Below, piece after piece: positions 8,684 through 16,162 of a stretch of DNA of 64,000 nucleotides; position 1 is the stretch's first letter; each line of letters begins with the position of its first letter. Under the pieces are notes generated by a model. The model saw only the letters and a list, made by a program, of their open reading frames with translations. It was not told the origin of the DNA and did not search any database. The position numbers were made by a program, and so were the translations under genes. This DNA is from Pseudomonadota bacterium (GTDB lineage: Bacteria; Pseudomonadota; Gammaproteobacteria; Steroidobacterales; Steroidobacteraceae): positions 60,294-124,293 of the forward strand of contig JAFEDU010000007.1 of assembly GCA_018241425.1 (NCBI GenBank), read 5' to 3'.

Positions 8684-9463
8684 GTGCGACGGGTGTTCTT
8701 TGCACTGCTGTTCCTCAACCTGGCTTACCTCGGCTGGGCGCTGTGGGTGACGCCGCCTCCCTCGGTGCCGGCCAACCCGCAGCTCGCGCACCTGCCCTCG
8801 CTCAAGCTGCTGACGGAACTGCCCGCGGACAAGCGCCCCGATCCGGATGCCGTGGCCCGGAAGCCCGAGCCGGTGGTGACGACCACCTGCATGTCGGTCG
8901 GGCCCTTCCCGGATGTGACCAACAGCGCCCAGGCCGCCGCAATCCTCAAGATGAAGGGATTCGAGCCCAAGCAGCGCGCTGCCGAGGGCGACACGCTGCA
9001 GGGCTACGCAGTCATCGTGTCTGGACTGAAGAGCGAGCAGGAGGCGGACAAGACGCTGGTGATGCTCGAGCACGCCGGCATCAAGGACGCACTCGTGATG
9101 CCGGCCGGCACCGACGGCCTGCGCCGGATCTCGCTCGGGCTCTTCACCGAACGGGGGCGGGCCGACAAGCGGGCCGAGGCGGTGAAGTCGCTGGGGCTGA
9201 AGCCGGACATCACCGAGCGCAAGATCCCGGGCACGCTCTACTGGGTGGATCTCGCGCCGCAACCGGGGATGTCGTCGGTGCCGATGACGGACCTGTTCGC
9301 CGAGGGTGTGAGCTCCAAGGTCTCGGTCACGCCGTGCCCGGGGCCGCAGCAAACCGCGGGGGTCGCATCACCCTCTGCAGCTCCTGCTCCGGCACCGGCT
9401 TCCCCGGCCACGACGACCACTGCGAGCGCGCCCACGCCGGGCGCAGTTCCGAAGCTGCCCTGA
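8684..9463 (+). CDS. SPOR-like domain membrane protein
   Basis: 259 residues from GTG. One N-terminal membrane segment (VRRVFFALLFLNLAYLGWAL) is followed by a periplasmic region with two SPOR-type beta-alpha-beta repeats: one from about residue 65 (TTCMSVGPFPDVTNSAQAAA) and one from about 145 (LRRISLGLFTERGRADKRAE). An Ala/Pro/Thr-rich tail ends the protein. SPOR domains bind denuded glycan strands of peptidoglycan at division sites. The start is chosen because the hydrophobic anchor begins there. A -10-like TAGAAT lies 8 nt before the GTG, which suggests a leaderless transcript in addition to read-through from coaX. Confidence 0.8.
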   Translation: MRRVFFALLFLNLAYLGWALWVTPPPSVPANPQLAHLPSLKLLTELPADKRPDPDAVARKPEPVVTTTCMSVGPFPDVTNSAQAAAILKMKGFEPKQRAAEGDTLQGYAVIVSGLKSEQEADKTLVMLEHAGIKDALVMPAGTDGLRRISLGLFTERGRADKRAEAVKSLGLKPDITERKIPGTLYWVDLAPQPGMSSVPMTDLFAEGVSSKVSVTPCPGPQQTAGVASPSAAPAPAPASPATTTTASAPTPGAVPKLP

Positions 9464-9662
9464 GCCGGACCTGCGCGGGCGGGTCAAGCTCGAGCGGCAG
9501 CGCTCCGGGTGACTCCGGCATGCGGGCCGGCTTCGCCGCGGTCTGAGCTTGGGGAGGCGTCCTCCCAGAGATAGACTCGGTGGTTCCTGCCGGCATCCAC
9601 ACTCCTGATAGCAGATCTGCGCGACAGCCCGGCAATCCCCAGTGTAACCGGAGGAGGCTCAC

Positions 9663-10094
9663 GTGAAGTTGCTAGTGCAGGCGGGGTGTCTTGTGATGGT
9701 GTGCACGACGCTGGTTGCCTGCGACACAAAGAAGTCCTCGCAGGTCGACGCCACGCTGGCGCTGCAGAGACGAATCGCGCAGATCGCCGGGCAGGCGAAC
9801 GGCGCTGCCCCCGCCGCGGTCGACCCCGATACCCGCATGGACGGCGCGAAGGCCGGCCCCGGACTGAGGCTGACGGTCCAGTACACGCTCGTGAACCCCG
9901 AGGCGAATGGCGTCGACAGCGCGACCTTCGGGCCGAAGTTGACTCCGAAGATCGAGGAGGGCAGCTGCACAAATCCTGACCTGCGACCCCTCATCGATCA
10001 GGGGGTCGTTGTCGTTCTGGAGTACCGCGGCCTGCAGGGTAATCCCATCGGAACCGTCAGCATCAATCGTGACACCTGCGGTGCGCACAAGTGA
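9663..10094 (+). CDS. Small predicted lipoprotein, function unknown
   Basis: 143 residues from a GTG with a strong ribosome-binding site (GGAGGAG about 6 nt upstream). The N-terminus is a lipoprotein signal ending in LVAC with the lipidated Cys at residue 20; the +2 residue is Asp, which would favour inner-membrane retention by the E. coli rule. The mature part has a short helix (LALQRRIAQIAG) and a beta-rich C-terminal half with two cysteines (SCTNPDL and RDTCGAHK) that could form a disulfide. I do not recognise the family. The 199 bp before it hold no other convincing gene. Confidence 0.7.
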   Translation: MKLLVQAGCLVMVCTTLVACDTKKSSQVDATLALQRRIAQIAGQANGAAPAAVDPDTRMDGAKAGPGLRLTVQYTLVNPEANGVDSATFGPKLTPKIEEGSCTNPDLRPLIDQGVVVVLEYRGLQGNPIGTVSINRDTCGAHK

Positions 10095-10110
10095 TCCGGC
10101 TCGGCCGGAT

Positions 10111-10776
10111 TCACGGTCCCCAGCTTGAATCTGCGAGGTGCTCGTCCCATTCCTTGCCGGGCGCGCATTGCGCCGAGTAATAGGCGGCCTGCATGATGCC
10201 GCTGACCGCCCGCTGCTGGTAGAGGTTGTTGTAGTAGTCGAGCGCATTCTTCTTCGCGACCGCATCGGCAACACCCAGGAGCTTCGCGGTCCGGTAGTTG
10301 CGCTGTACCGCCTGGCACTCGGTGCGGGCCTCGTTCGCTTCCCCGCGGACGTGCATGCTCTCGTGCGTCAGCATGCCGAGCGACCACAGCTCCTCCTCAC
10401 TCGCCCGCTGCGGGTGATGCAGGTAGGACTGAAGCGTGCTGCACCAGGGGTGCTGCAGGCCGATCTCGCCGGTCGAGATCACCGCATGGCCCGCCGCCAG
10501 CATCTGGGTATCCAGCATCGTGTCCCAGACCGTATTGCAGTGGACCTTGGCGTTACGGCCTTCGGCCAGATCGGTGGCGATCCGCGAGAGGTAGTGCTCG
10601 AAGTACCAGCGGTGAACGGGGGGCCAGGCGAACGCGAGCGCCAGCGCGATCACCATGGCGAGGTAGGGTTTCGTGATGGGCTGGGGATCGTCGTAGCCCG
10701 GCGGCGCGACGAGGCTCGAGCGGATCTCGCGGTAGGCGCACCAGACGAAGAAGAGCGAGATGGCGAGCCACAGCAT
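10111..10776 (-). CDS. Membrane-anchored HExxH protein, putative zinc metallopeptidase
   Basis: 221 residues. Two hydrophobic segments near the N-terminus (about 1-14 and 38-54) would anchor it with the remainder exposed. It contains HESMH at residues 138-142, the zincin HExxH pattern, followed by acidic residues (GEANEARTECQ) that could supply the third zinc ligand. Several cysteines (80, 112, 154, 204) could form disulfides if the domain is periplasmic. I do not recognise a named family. The gene is convergent with the lipoprotein gene and lies just downstream of tRNA-Thr on the same strand. Confidence 0.65.
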   Translation of the reverse strand: MLWLAISLFFVWCAYREIRSSLVAPPGYDDPQPITKPYLAMVIALALAFAWPPVHRWYFEHYLSRIATDLAEGRNAKVHCNTVWDTMLDTQMLAAGHAVISTGEIGLQHPWCSTLQSYLHHPQRASEEELWSLGMLTHESMHVRGEANEARTECQAVQRNYRTAKLLGVADAVAKKNALDYYNNLYQQRAVSGIMQAAYYSAQCAPGKEWDEHLADSSWGP

Positions 10777-10854
10777 GCGATCCGAAGTTTAGACGCCGCT
10801 TGAGCGCGAGGCTGGCGATTTCGCCGACGCCGCGGGTTCGCAGGGCGGGTCGGG

Positions 10855-10930
10855 TGGTGCCGCCGGTCTGGATCGAACAGACGACCTGCCGCTTACAAGG
10901 CGGCTGCTCTACCAACTGAGCTACGGCGGC
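10855..10930 (-). tRNA. tRNA-Thr (anticodon TGT), CCA encoded
   Basis: Read on the minus strand, 76 nt fold as a standard cloverleaf. The acceptor stem GCCGCCG pairs with CCGGCGGC, the D arm is GCTCAGTTGGTAGAGC, and the anticodon stem GCCGC/GCGGC carries the loop CTTGTAA. The T arm contains GTTCGATCC, and CCA is encoded at the 3' end. Anticodon TGT reads ACA (Thr). It stands alone, whereas many Gammaproteobacteria carry a tRNA cluster near coaX. Confidence 0.96.
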
Positions 10931-11110
10931 AAGGGGGCGGATTCTACGCCAAAAACCCGCTTTTCCCGTGCTGCCGGTAGCAAAGCCCCCATCCGGCGTC
11001 AATCGTTCCGAGGTAGCGCTCCGCTTCCACCCTTGGAACCGGCTCCGCCGTGCCGCAGCCGTGGCAGCATTGCCCCACCGGAGCTTCCGGTGCCGACAGG
11101 GGTCCCTCAG

Positions 11111-12799
11111 GTGGACAGCGCCCGGCGCTTTGCCGCCGCCCGTGACCAGCTGCTTTCGTGCCGCGGGGACTACGCGGCCACCGCGGGGTTCCGCTGGCCC
11201 GAGCTTTCCCACTTCAACTGGGCGCGTGACTGGTTCGATCAGCTGGCGCAGGGTCCGGACCGTGCCGCGCTGCGCGTGGTCGACGACGCGGGAGGCGACC
11301 AGTCGCTTACCTTCGCAGAGCTCGCGGCGCGCTCGCGCCAGGTGGCGGCGTGGCTCCAGGGACTGGGGCTGGCCCGCGGCGATCGCGTCCTCATCATGCT
11401 GCCGAACTGCGTGCCGCTGTGGGAATCGATGCTCGCCTGCATGCGCCTGGGGGCCGTCATCATCCCGGCCACCACGCTCCTCGAGCGCGATGAGCTGGCC
11501 GATCGCCTCGGCCGGGGTGAGGTGCGCGCCGTCATCACCACCGCGGGGCTCACGGGACGCTTCGCTGACCTGCCCGGGGCTTCCCTGCGCATCAGCGTCG
11601 GTGAGGCAGCCGGCTGGACCTCCTACGCGGCATCGCAGGCCGCGCCGCGCGAGTTCGTGTGTGCCGACACGCGCGCCGACGAGCTGTTGTTCCTCTACTT
11701 CACTTCGGGCACCACGGCGCGCCCGAAGCTCGTCGCCCATACCCACCAGAGTTATCCCGTCGGGCACCTCACGACCATGTACTGGCTGGGACTTAAGCCC
11801 GGCGACGTGCACCTGAACCTGAGCTCGCCCGGCTGGGCCAAGCACGCCTGGTCGTGCTTCTTCGCACCCTGGAATGCGCACGCCACCGTGCTCGCCTACC
11901 TCTACGACCGCTTCGATGCCCGGCACCTGCTCGACCAGCTGGTGCGCTGCCGGGTGACGAGCTTCTGCGCGCCGCCCACGGTGTGGCGCATGCTGATCCA
12001 GCAGGACCTCAGGGCCTGGCGCGTCGCGCTGCGCGAGGCGGTGAGTGCCGGCGAGCCGTTGAACCCCGAGGTCATTGCACAGGTGCAGTCGGCGTGGGGG
12101 CTCACGGTGCGCGACGGGTTCGGCCAGACCGAGACCACGGCCCAGGTGGGCAATCCCCCCGGGCATCCCATCAAGTTAGGATCCATGGGACGGCCGCTGC
12201 CGGGCTGCCCGGTGGTGCTGCTCGACGCGACGGGGCGCGCGGCGCAGGAGGGCGAGATCTGCATCGAGCTCGGCCGCAGGCCCATGGGACTCATGCAGGC
12301 CTACCACGATGACCCGGAGCGCACCGCCGCGGCGATGGGGGATGGCTTCTATCACACCGGTGATGTGGCCGCGCGCGACGCCGACGGCTACCTCACCTAC
12401 GTCGGGCGCATGGACGACGTGTTCAAGTCCTCCGACTACCGCATCAGCCCGTTCGAGCTCGAGAGCGTGCTCATCGAGCATCCGGCCGTGGCCGAAGCGG
12501 CGGTCATCCCGAGCCCCGACCCCGTAAGGCTCGCCGTGCCCAAGGCGTTCGTCGTGCTCACCGCCGGCCAGGTGCCCGATGCGGCGACGGCCGCCTCGAT
12601 CCTGGCGCACGTGCGCGCGCGCGTCTCGCCCTACAAGCGCATCCGCCGGCTCGAGTTCGCGGCCCTGCCCAAGACCATCTCCGGCAAGATCCGCCGCGGC
12701 GAGCTGCGCCAGGCCGAGACCCGCCGCGAGGCGGGCCAGGCGCGCCGCGCCCAGGAGTTCTGGGAGGAGGATCTGCGCGGGGAGGGCGGTACTCAGTGA
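11111..12799 (+). CDS. Acyl-CoA/acetyl-CoA synthetase-type AMP-forming ligase
   Basis: ANL superfamily enzyme that would adenylate a carboxylic acid and transfer it to CoA. About 562 residues from a GTG at 11111 (AGGGG about 9 nt upstream); an in-frame ATG at 11033 would add a proline-rich 26-residue stretch that looks non-coding. Visible motifs are FNWARDWFDQLA near the N-terminus, the phosphate loop YFTSGTTARPK, DGFGQTETT, YHTGDVAARDADGYLTYVGR and the catalytic lysine region LPKTISGKIRRGEL. The layout resembles the medium-chain (ACSM) branch. It overlaps the FIST gene by 4 bp (GTGA). Its position beside the amine-oxidation genes suggests it activates the acid product, but the substrate is inferred. 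Confidence 0.88.
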   Translation: MDSARRFAAARDQLLSCRGDYAATAGFRWPELSHFNWARDWFDQLAQGPDRAALRVVDDAGGDQSLTFAELAARSRQVAAWLQGLGLARGDRVLIMLPNCVPLWESMLACMRLGAVIIPATTLLERDELADRLGRGEVRAVITTAGLTGRFADLPGASLRISVGEAAGWTSYAASQAAPREFVCADTRADELLFLYFTSGTTARPKLVAHTHQSYPVGHLTTMYWLGLKPGDVHLNLSSPGWAKHAWSCFFAPWNAHATVLAYLYDRFDARHLLDQLVRCRVTSFCAPPTVWRMLIQQDLRAWRVALREAVSAGEPLNPEVIAQVQSAWGLTVRDGFGQTETTAQVGNPPGHPIKLGSMGRPLPGCPVVLLDATGRAAQEGEICIELGRRPMGLMQAYHDDPERTAAAMGDGFYHTGDVAARDADGYLTYVGRMDDVFKSSDYRISPFELESVLIEHPAVAEAAVIPSPDPVRLAVPKAFVVLTAGQVPDAATAASILAHVRARVSPYKRIRRLEFAALPKTISGKIRRGELRQAETRREAGQARRAQEFWEEDLRGEGGTQ

Positions 12800-13947
12800 G
12801 CGGCGCACGCGCCCCGATCCTCACCGTGAGTACCTGCGCGGCCGATGCCGCAGCGGCAGCCCAGGACATCCTCAAGGCCACGCCGGGCAAGGGCTTCACG
12901 GTGCTCTTCTGCACCGCCGGCTACGACCTCGGCAGGCTCGGACGGGCGCTCGCGGCGAAGGGGCGCAAGGACGTGGCAGCGGCGGCGACCAGCCGCGCGA
13001 TCGGCCGCGAGGGGTTCCTGGCGCACGGCATCACCGGGTTCCACCTGCCCGCGGCGCGGTTCAAGGTCGCGGACGCCATCATCGACAACGTGAAGAGCTT
13101 CGGGCTCGCCGACGCCCGCGCGCTGGTGCGCCGCCTGCGCGGCCGCCTGGCGCGCGGCGCCGACGCGGCGCTCCCGCACCTCTTCGGCATGCTGCTGGTC
13201 GATGCCGAGCCGCGCTGCGAGGAGCGCGTGATCGCCGCGCTCGGCACTGAGCTCGGCGGGGTCCCGGTGGCGGGGGGCTCCGCGGGGGACGTGTACTTCA
13301 ATCCCCGCGGGCAGAAGCCCGGCTCACCACGGCTGATGCACCGCGGGCGGGCGCGGCGCGGAGCCGCGGTGTTCTGCCTGGTCGCCTCCGCCGATCCGGT
13401 GCACGCCTTCAGCCACTCTCACCACATCCCGGGCCGCCGCCGCTTCGTCATCACCGCGGCCGACCCGGAGCGGCGGCTGGTGCACGAGATCAACGGCCGC
13501 AACGCGCTCAAGGTGTATGCGGCCGCCTGCGGGCTGAAGAGCGTGGCACCGGCCGCGGCCGCCTTCGCGCCCTATCCGCTCATGATGCGCATGGGGGACC
13601 AGTACTTCGCGCGCGGGATGCAGCGCGTCTACGAGGACGGCACCATCGAGTTCGCCTGCGCCATGGAGCCGGGCCTGGTGGTGACGGTGGCGCGCCCGGC
13701 GGACATGGTGGCCAAACTCAAGGAGAGCTTCGCGAACATGCGCTCCGCGATGGGACGCACGGAGCTGGTCATAGGGTTCGAGTGCGCCGCGCGCACGGCC
13801 TACATGGAGCAGGCCGGACTCACCCCGGCCATCTCGGCCCAGCTCGTGGCCCACGACGTGGTGGGCTTCTCGACGCTGGGTGAGCAGTTCAATACGATCC
13901 ACGCCAACAACTCCTTCACCTGCCTGGGCGTGGCCAGTCCCCGATAG
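12796..13947 (+). CDS. FIST-domain sensory protein
   Basis: 383 residues with the FIST N and FIST C layout: GFTVLFCTAGYDLGRLG early, GVPVAGGSAGDVYFN at about residue 155, LVHEINGRNALKVYA in the FIST C region, and the C-terminal HANNSFTCLGVA. FIST domains are thought to bind small ligands, possibly amino acids, and occur with signalling proteins. Here the gene is directly followed by a hybrid histidine kinase (3 bp gap), so it probably feeds a signal to that kinase. A similar FIST/kinase/LuxR-regulator set sits near the ethanol-oxidation genes of Pseudomonas. Confidence 0.88.
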   Translation: MSGARAPILTVSTCAADAAAAAQDILKATPGKGFTVLFCTAGYDLGRLGRALAAKGRKDVAAAATSRAIGREGFLAHGITGFHLPAARFKVADAIIDNVKSFGLADARALVRRLRGRLARGADAALPHLFGMLLVDAEPRCEERVIAALGTELGGVPVAGGSAGDVYFNPRGQKPGSPRLMHRGRARRGAAVFCLVASADPVHAFSHSHHIPGRRRFVITAADPERRLVHEINGRNALKVYAAACGLKSVAPAAAAFAPYPLMMRMGDQYFARGMQRVYEDGTIEFACAMEPGLVVTVARPADMVAKLKESFANMRSAMGRTELVIGFECAARTAYMEQAGLTPAISAQLVAHDVVGFSTLGEQFNTIHANNSFTCLGVASPR

Positions 13948-13950
13948 TCC

Positions 13951-15345
13951 ATGGCTGCCAAGCGCAAGAAGCCCACCCGGCGCACTGCCGGGGCGGTCCC
14001 GCTCAAGCGCCTGCGCGAGGAGAACGCGGCGCTGCGCAAGACCGTGCGCGCCCTGATGGACCGCGTAGAGCGCGCGGTCGACAGCCAGGGGCTGTCGTTC
14101 TCCTGGTTCCAGGCCGCCGCGAAGCTGGAGCAGACCGTGCGGCTGCGCACGCGCGAGTCCGAGCTCCTCAACGACCGCCTCAAGCGCGAGCTGCAGTCGC
14201 GCCGCGAGATCGAGCTGGCGCTGAAGCAGGCCAAGGAGCAGGCCGAGCTCGCCAACCAGAGCAAGACGCGCTTCCTGGCCGCGGCCAGCCACGACCTGCG
14301 CCAGCCGCTCAACTCGGCGCTGCTGTTCCTCGAGTCGGTGAGTGAAGAGGGGCTGCCGAAGAGCGACCGCGACCTGGTGCGCCGTTCGCGCCTGGCACTG
14401 GGCGCGCTCAACAACCTCCTCGGGACCCTCCTCGACGTGGCGCGCCTGGACTCCGGCGACATCCGCGCGCACCTGACGGACTTTCCGATCGCGACATTGC
14501 TCGAGCGCCTCGGGCCGGAGTTCCAGGCCCTGGCGCGCGCGGCCGGCATCGAGCTGCGCGTGCGCCCGAGCGCCGCCTGGGTGCGCACCGACGTGCACCT
14601 CCTGGAGACGGTGCTGCGCAACCTCATCAGCAACGCCATCCGCTACACGCGCCAGGGCGGGGTTCTGGTGGCATGCCGCGCGCAGCGCTCAGGGCTTCTC
14701 ATCTGCGTCTACGACACCGGCGTCGGCATCGAGGGCGCGCACCTGGAGGCGATCTTCTCGCCCTACTACCAGGTGCCGAACGAGGCGCGCCGGATGAACA
14801 CCGGGATCGGGCTCGGGCTGTCCATCGTGAGCCGCATCGCGGCGCTCTTGTCCCTCGAGCGCTGGGTGCGCTCGCGACCCGGCCGGGGCTCGCTGTTCGC
14901 GGTGCGTGTTCCCTATGGCAAGGAGCAGCCGCTCGCGGCGCGCACCGAAGCCTGGGCTTCTCCCCCGGCCCCCGAGGACCGCGCCCCGCTGGTCGTGGTG
15001 GTCGATGACAACGAGGACGCACTCCTGGGCATGGCGGCGGTGCTGGGCAAGTGGGGCTGCCGCGTGCTCACGGCGCAGTCCGGCACCGACATCCTGGTGC
15101 AGCTGATCTCGCAGGACCTCACCCCCGACCTCATCCTGTCCGACTACCACCTCGGCAACGGGGTGAAGGGCGACGAGGCGATCCGCGAGATCCAGCAGGA
15201 GTTCGACCGCGCGCCGCCGGCAGCCATCATGACCAGCGACCCGGACCCGGACTTGCGCAAGCAGCTGCAGGGACGCGGGTTCACGGTGCTCGACAAGCCG
15301 CTCAACCTCGCGCAGCTGAAGGCCATGCTGCGCGTGCCCGCCTAG
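13951..15345 (+). CDS. Hybrid sensor histidine kinase with receiver domain (NahK/ErcS-like)
   Basis: 464 residues with no membrane segment, so cytoplasmic. A long coiled coil (about 15-105) leads into the HisKA domain with SHDLRQPLNS, His114 being the phosphorylated residue. The ATPase domain follows, with NLISNAIRYTRQGG, DTGVGIE and GIGLGLSIVSR. A C-terminal receiver domain (about 345-460) carries VVVDDNEDALLG and phospho-acceptor Asp398 in LILSDYHL. The HDLRQP H-box and organisation match the NahK/ErcS group. The likely output partner is the LuxR-type regulator encoded convergently 4 bp away; the partner protein FIST is immediately upstream. Confidence 0.93.
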   Translation: MAAKRKKPTRRTAGAVPLKRLREENAALRKTVRALMDRVERAVDSQGLSFSWFQAAAKLEQTVRLRTRESELLNDRLKRELQSRREIELALKQAKEQAELANQSKTRFLAAASHDLRQPLNSALLFLESVSEEGLPKSDRDLVRRSRLALGALNNLLGTLLDVARLDSGDIRAHLTDFPIATLLERLGPEFQALARAAGIELRVRPSAAWVRTDVHLLETVLRNLISNAIRYTRQGGVLVACRAQRSGLLICVYDTGVGIEGAHLEAIFSPYYQVPNEARRMNTGIGLGLSIVSRIAALLSLERWVRSRPGRGSLFAVRVPYGKEQPLAARTEAWASPPAPEDRAPLVVVVDDNEDALLGMAAVLGKWGCRVLTAQSGTDILVQLISQDLTPDLILSDYHLGNGVKGDEAIREIQQEFDRAPPAAIMTSDPDPDLRKQLQGRGFTVLDKPLNLAQLKAMLRVPA

Positions 15346-15349
15346 CGCT

Positions 15350-16009
15350 TCAGCCCTCCAGGAGCTTGCGTGCCTCGATCGCCGCCTGGACGCGGTTGGC
15401 GACGTTGAGCTTCTTCAGGATCAGGGAGACGTGCGCCTTGACCGTGATCTCGCTGATCTCGAGCTCGCGGGCGATGCGCTTGTTCGACAGGCCCTGGGCG
15501 AGCAGCTTCAGCACCCGCATCTGCCGCGCGGTCAGCTCCTGGGTCGGGGCGGCAGGGGCCGGGGAGGCACCCGGTCGCGCAGCGCGCAGCGCCACCACGG
15601 CGGCCGCGGGCAGGTAGGTGCCGCCCCCCATGATGGCGCGCAGGGCGTCGAGCAGCACCTGGCGCGGGGCGGCCTTGGGCACGTAGCCGGCAGCGCCCGC
15701 GATCACCACCTCGCTCATCGTCGCCGGGTCGTCGTTGGCGGAGACCACGATCACCGGGGTCAGCGGGGCGGCTTCCCGGGTCTGGCGCAGGCACGAAAGG
15801 CCGGTGGCACCGGGAAGCTTCAGGTCGAGCACGATGAGATCGAAGCCACCCACTTCCTGGAGCTGCGTGGCGACTTCCGCCGAACTGGCCGCCTCCCGGA
15901 TGTCCGCACCCGGAAAGGCCTGCGGCACGATGGCCCGCAGCGCCTCGCGGTATAGCGGGTGGTCGTCCGCGATCAGGACGCGGCGCGCGGCCGGTTCACC
16001 GGTCTCCAT
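15350..16009 (-). CDS. NarL/LuxR-type response regulator
   Basis: 219 residues. The receiver domain has the acidic pair in LIADDHPLYRE, phospho-acceptor Asp62 (LIVLDLKLPG) and a conserved Lys in YVPKAA. The C-terminal LuxR HTH (about 155-215) has ELTARQMRVLKLLAQG and KRIARELEISEITVKAHV. It lies convergent to the hybrid kinase and divergent to the aldehyde dehydrogenase gene. In Pseudomonas the comparable regulators (ErbR/AgmR, ErdR) activate alcohol and short-chain acid oxidation genes. By analogy this protein probably controls the neighbouring amine/aldehyde genes; the shared intergenic region contains a perfect 8+4+8 palindrome. Confidence 0.92.
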   Translation of the reverse strand: METGEPAARRVLIADDHPLYREALRAIVPQAFPGADIREAASSAEVATQLQEVGGFDLIVLDLKLPGATGLSCLRQTREAAPLTPVIVVSANDDPATMSEVVIAGAAGYVPKAAPRQVLLDALRAIMGGGTYLPAAAVVALRAARPGASPAPAAPTQELTARQMRVLKLLAQGLSNKRIARELEISEITVKAHVSLILKKLNVANRVQAAIEARKLLEG

Positions 16010-16051
16010 GGCTGCATCCTACTTGAGCCCCGGGACGACCCGGGAGGGGCG

Positions 16052-16071
16052 CCCCCTACCAAAGTAGGGGG
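16052..16071. promoter_or_regulatory. 20-bp palindrome, candidate operator for the LuxR-type regulator
   Basis: The sequence CCCCCTACCAAAGTAGGGGG has two perfect 8-bp arms around CAAA. It is located in the 153-bp gap between the response-regulator start (16009, minus strand) and the aldehyde dehydrogenase start (16163, plus strand), about 92 bp before the latter. Position and symmetry suit a dimeric NarL/LuxR-type activator. I saw no second exact copy in the window. Confidence 0.55.
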
Positions 16072-16162
16072 TCCCCACCTTAAGCCTCATGGGAGCGCGC
16101 CGGTCCGCTCGTCGATACTCGGGACTCAAGGGTCTCATCCAATCAGGTCACGGGGGATCACC

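Noticed and set aside
10966..11000. Possible second copy of the 16052 palindrome upstream of the first acyl-CoA ligase (GGTAGCAAAGCCCCC)
   Set aside because: Only part of one half resembles it and there is no symmetric arm.
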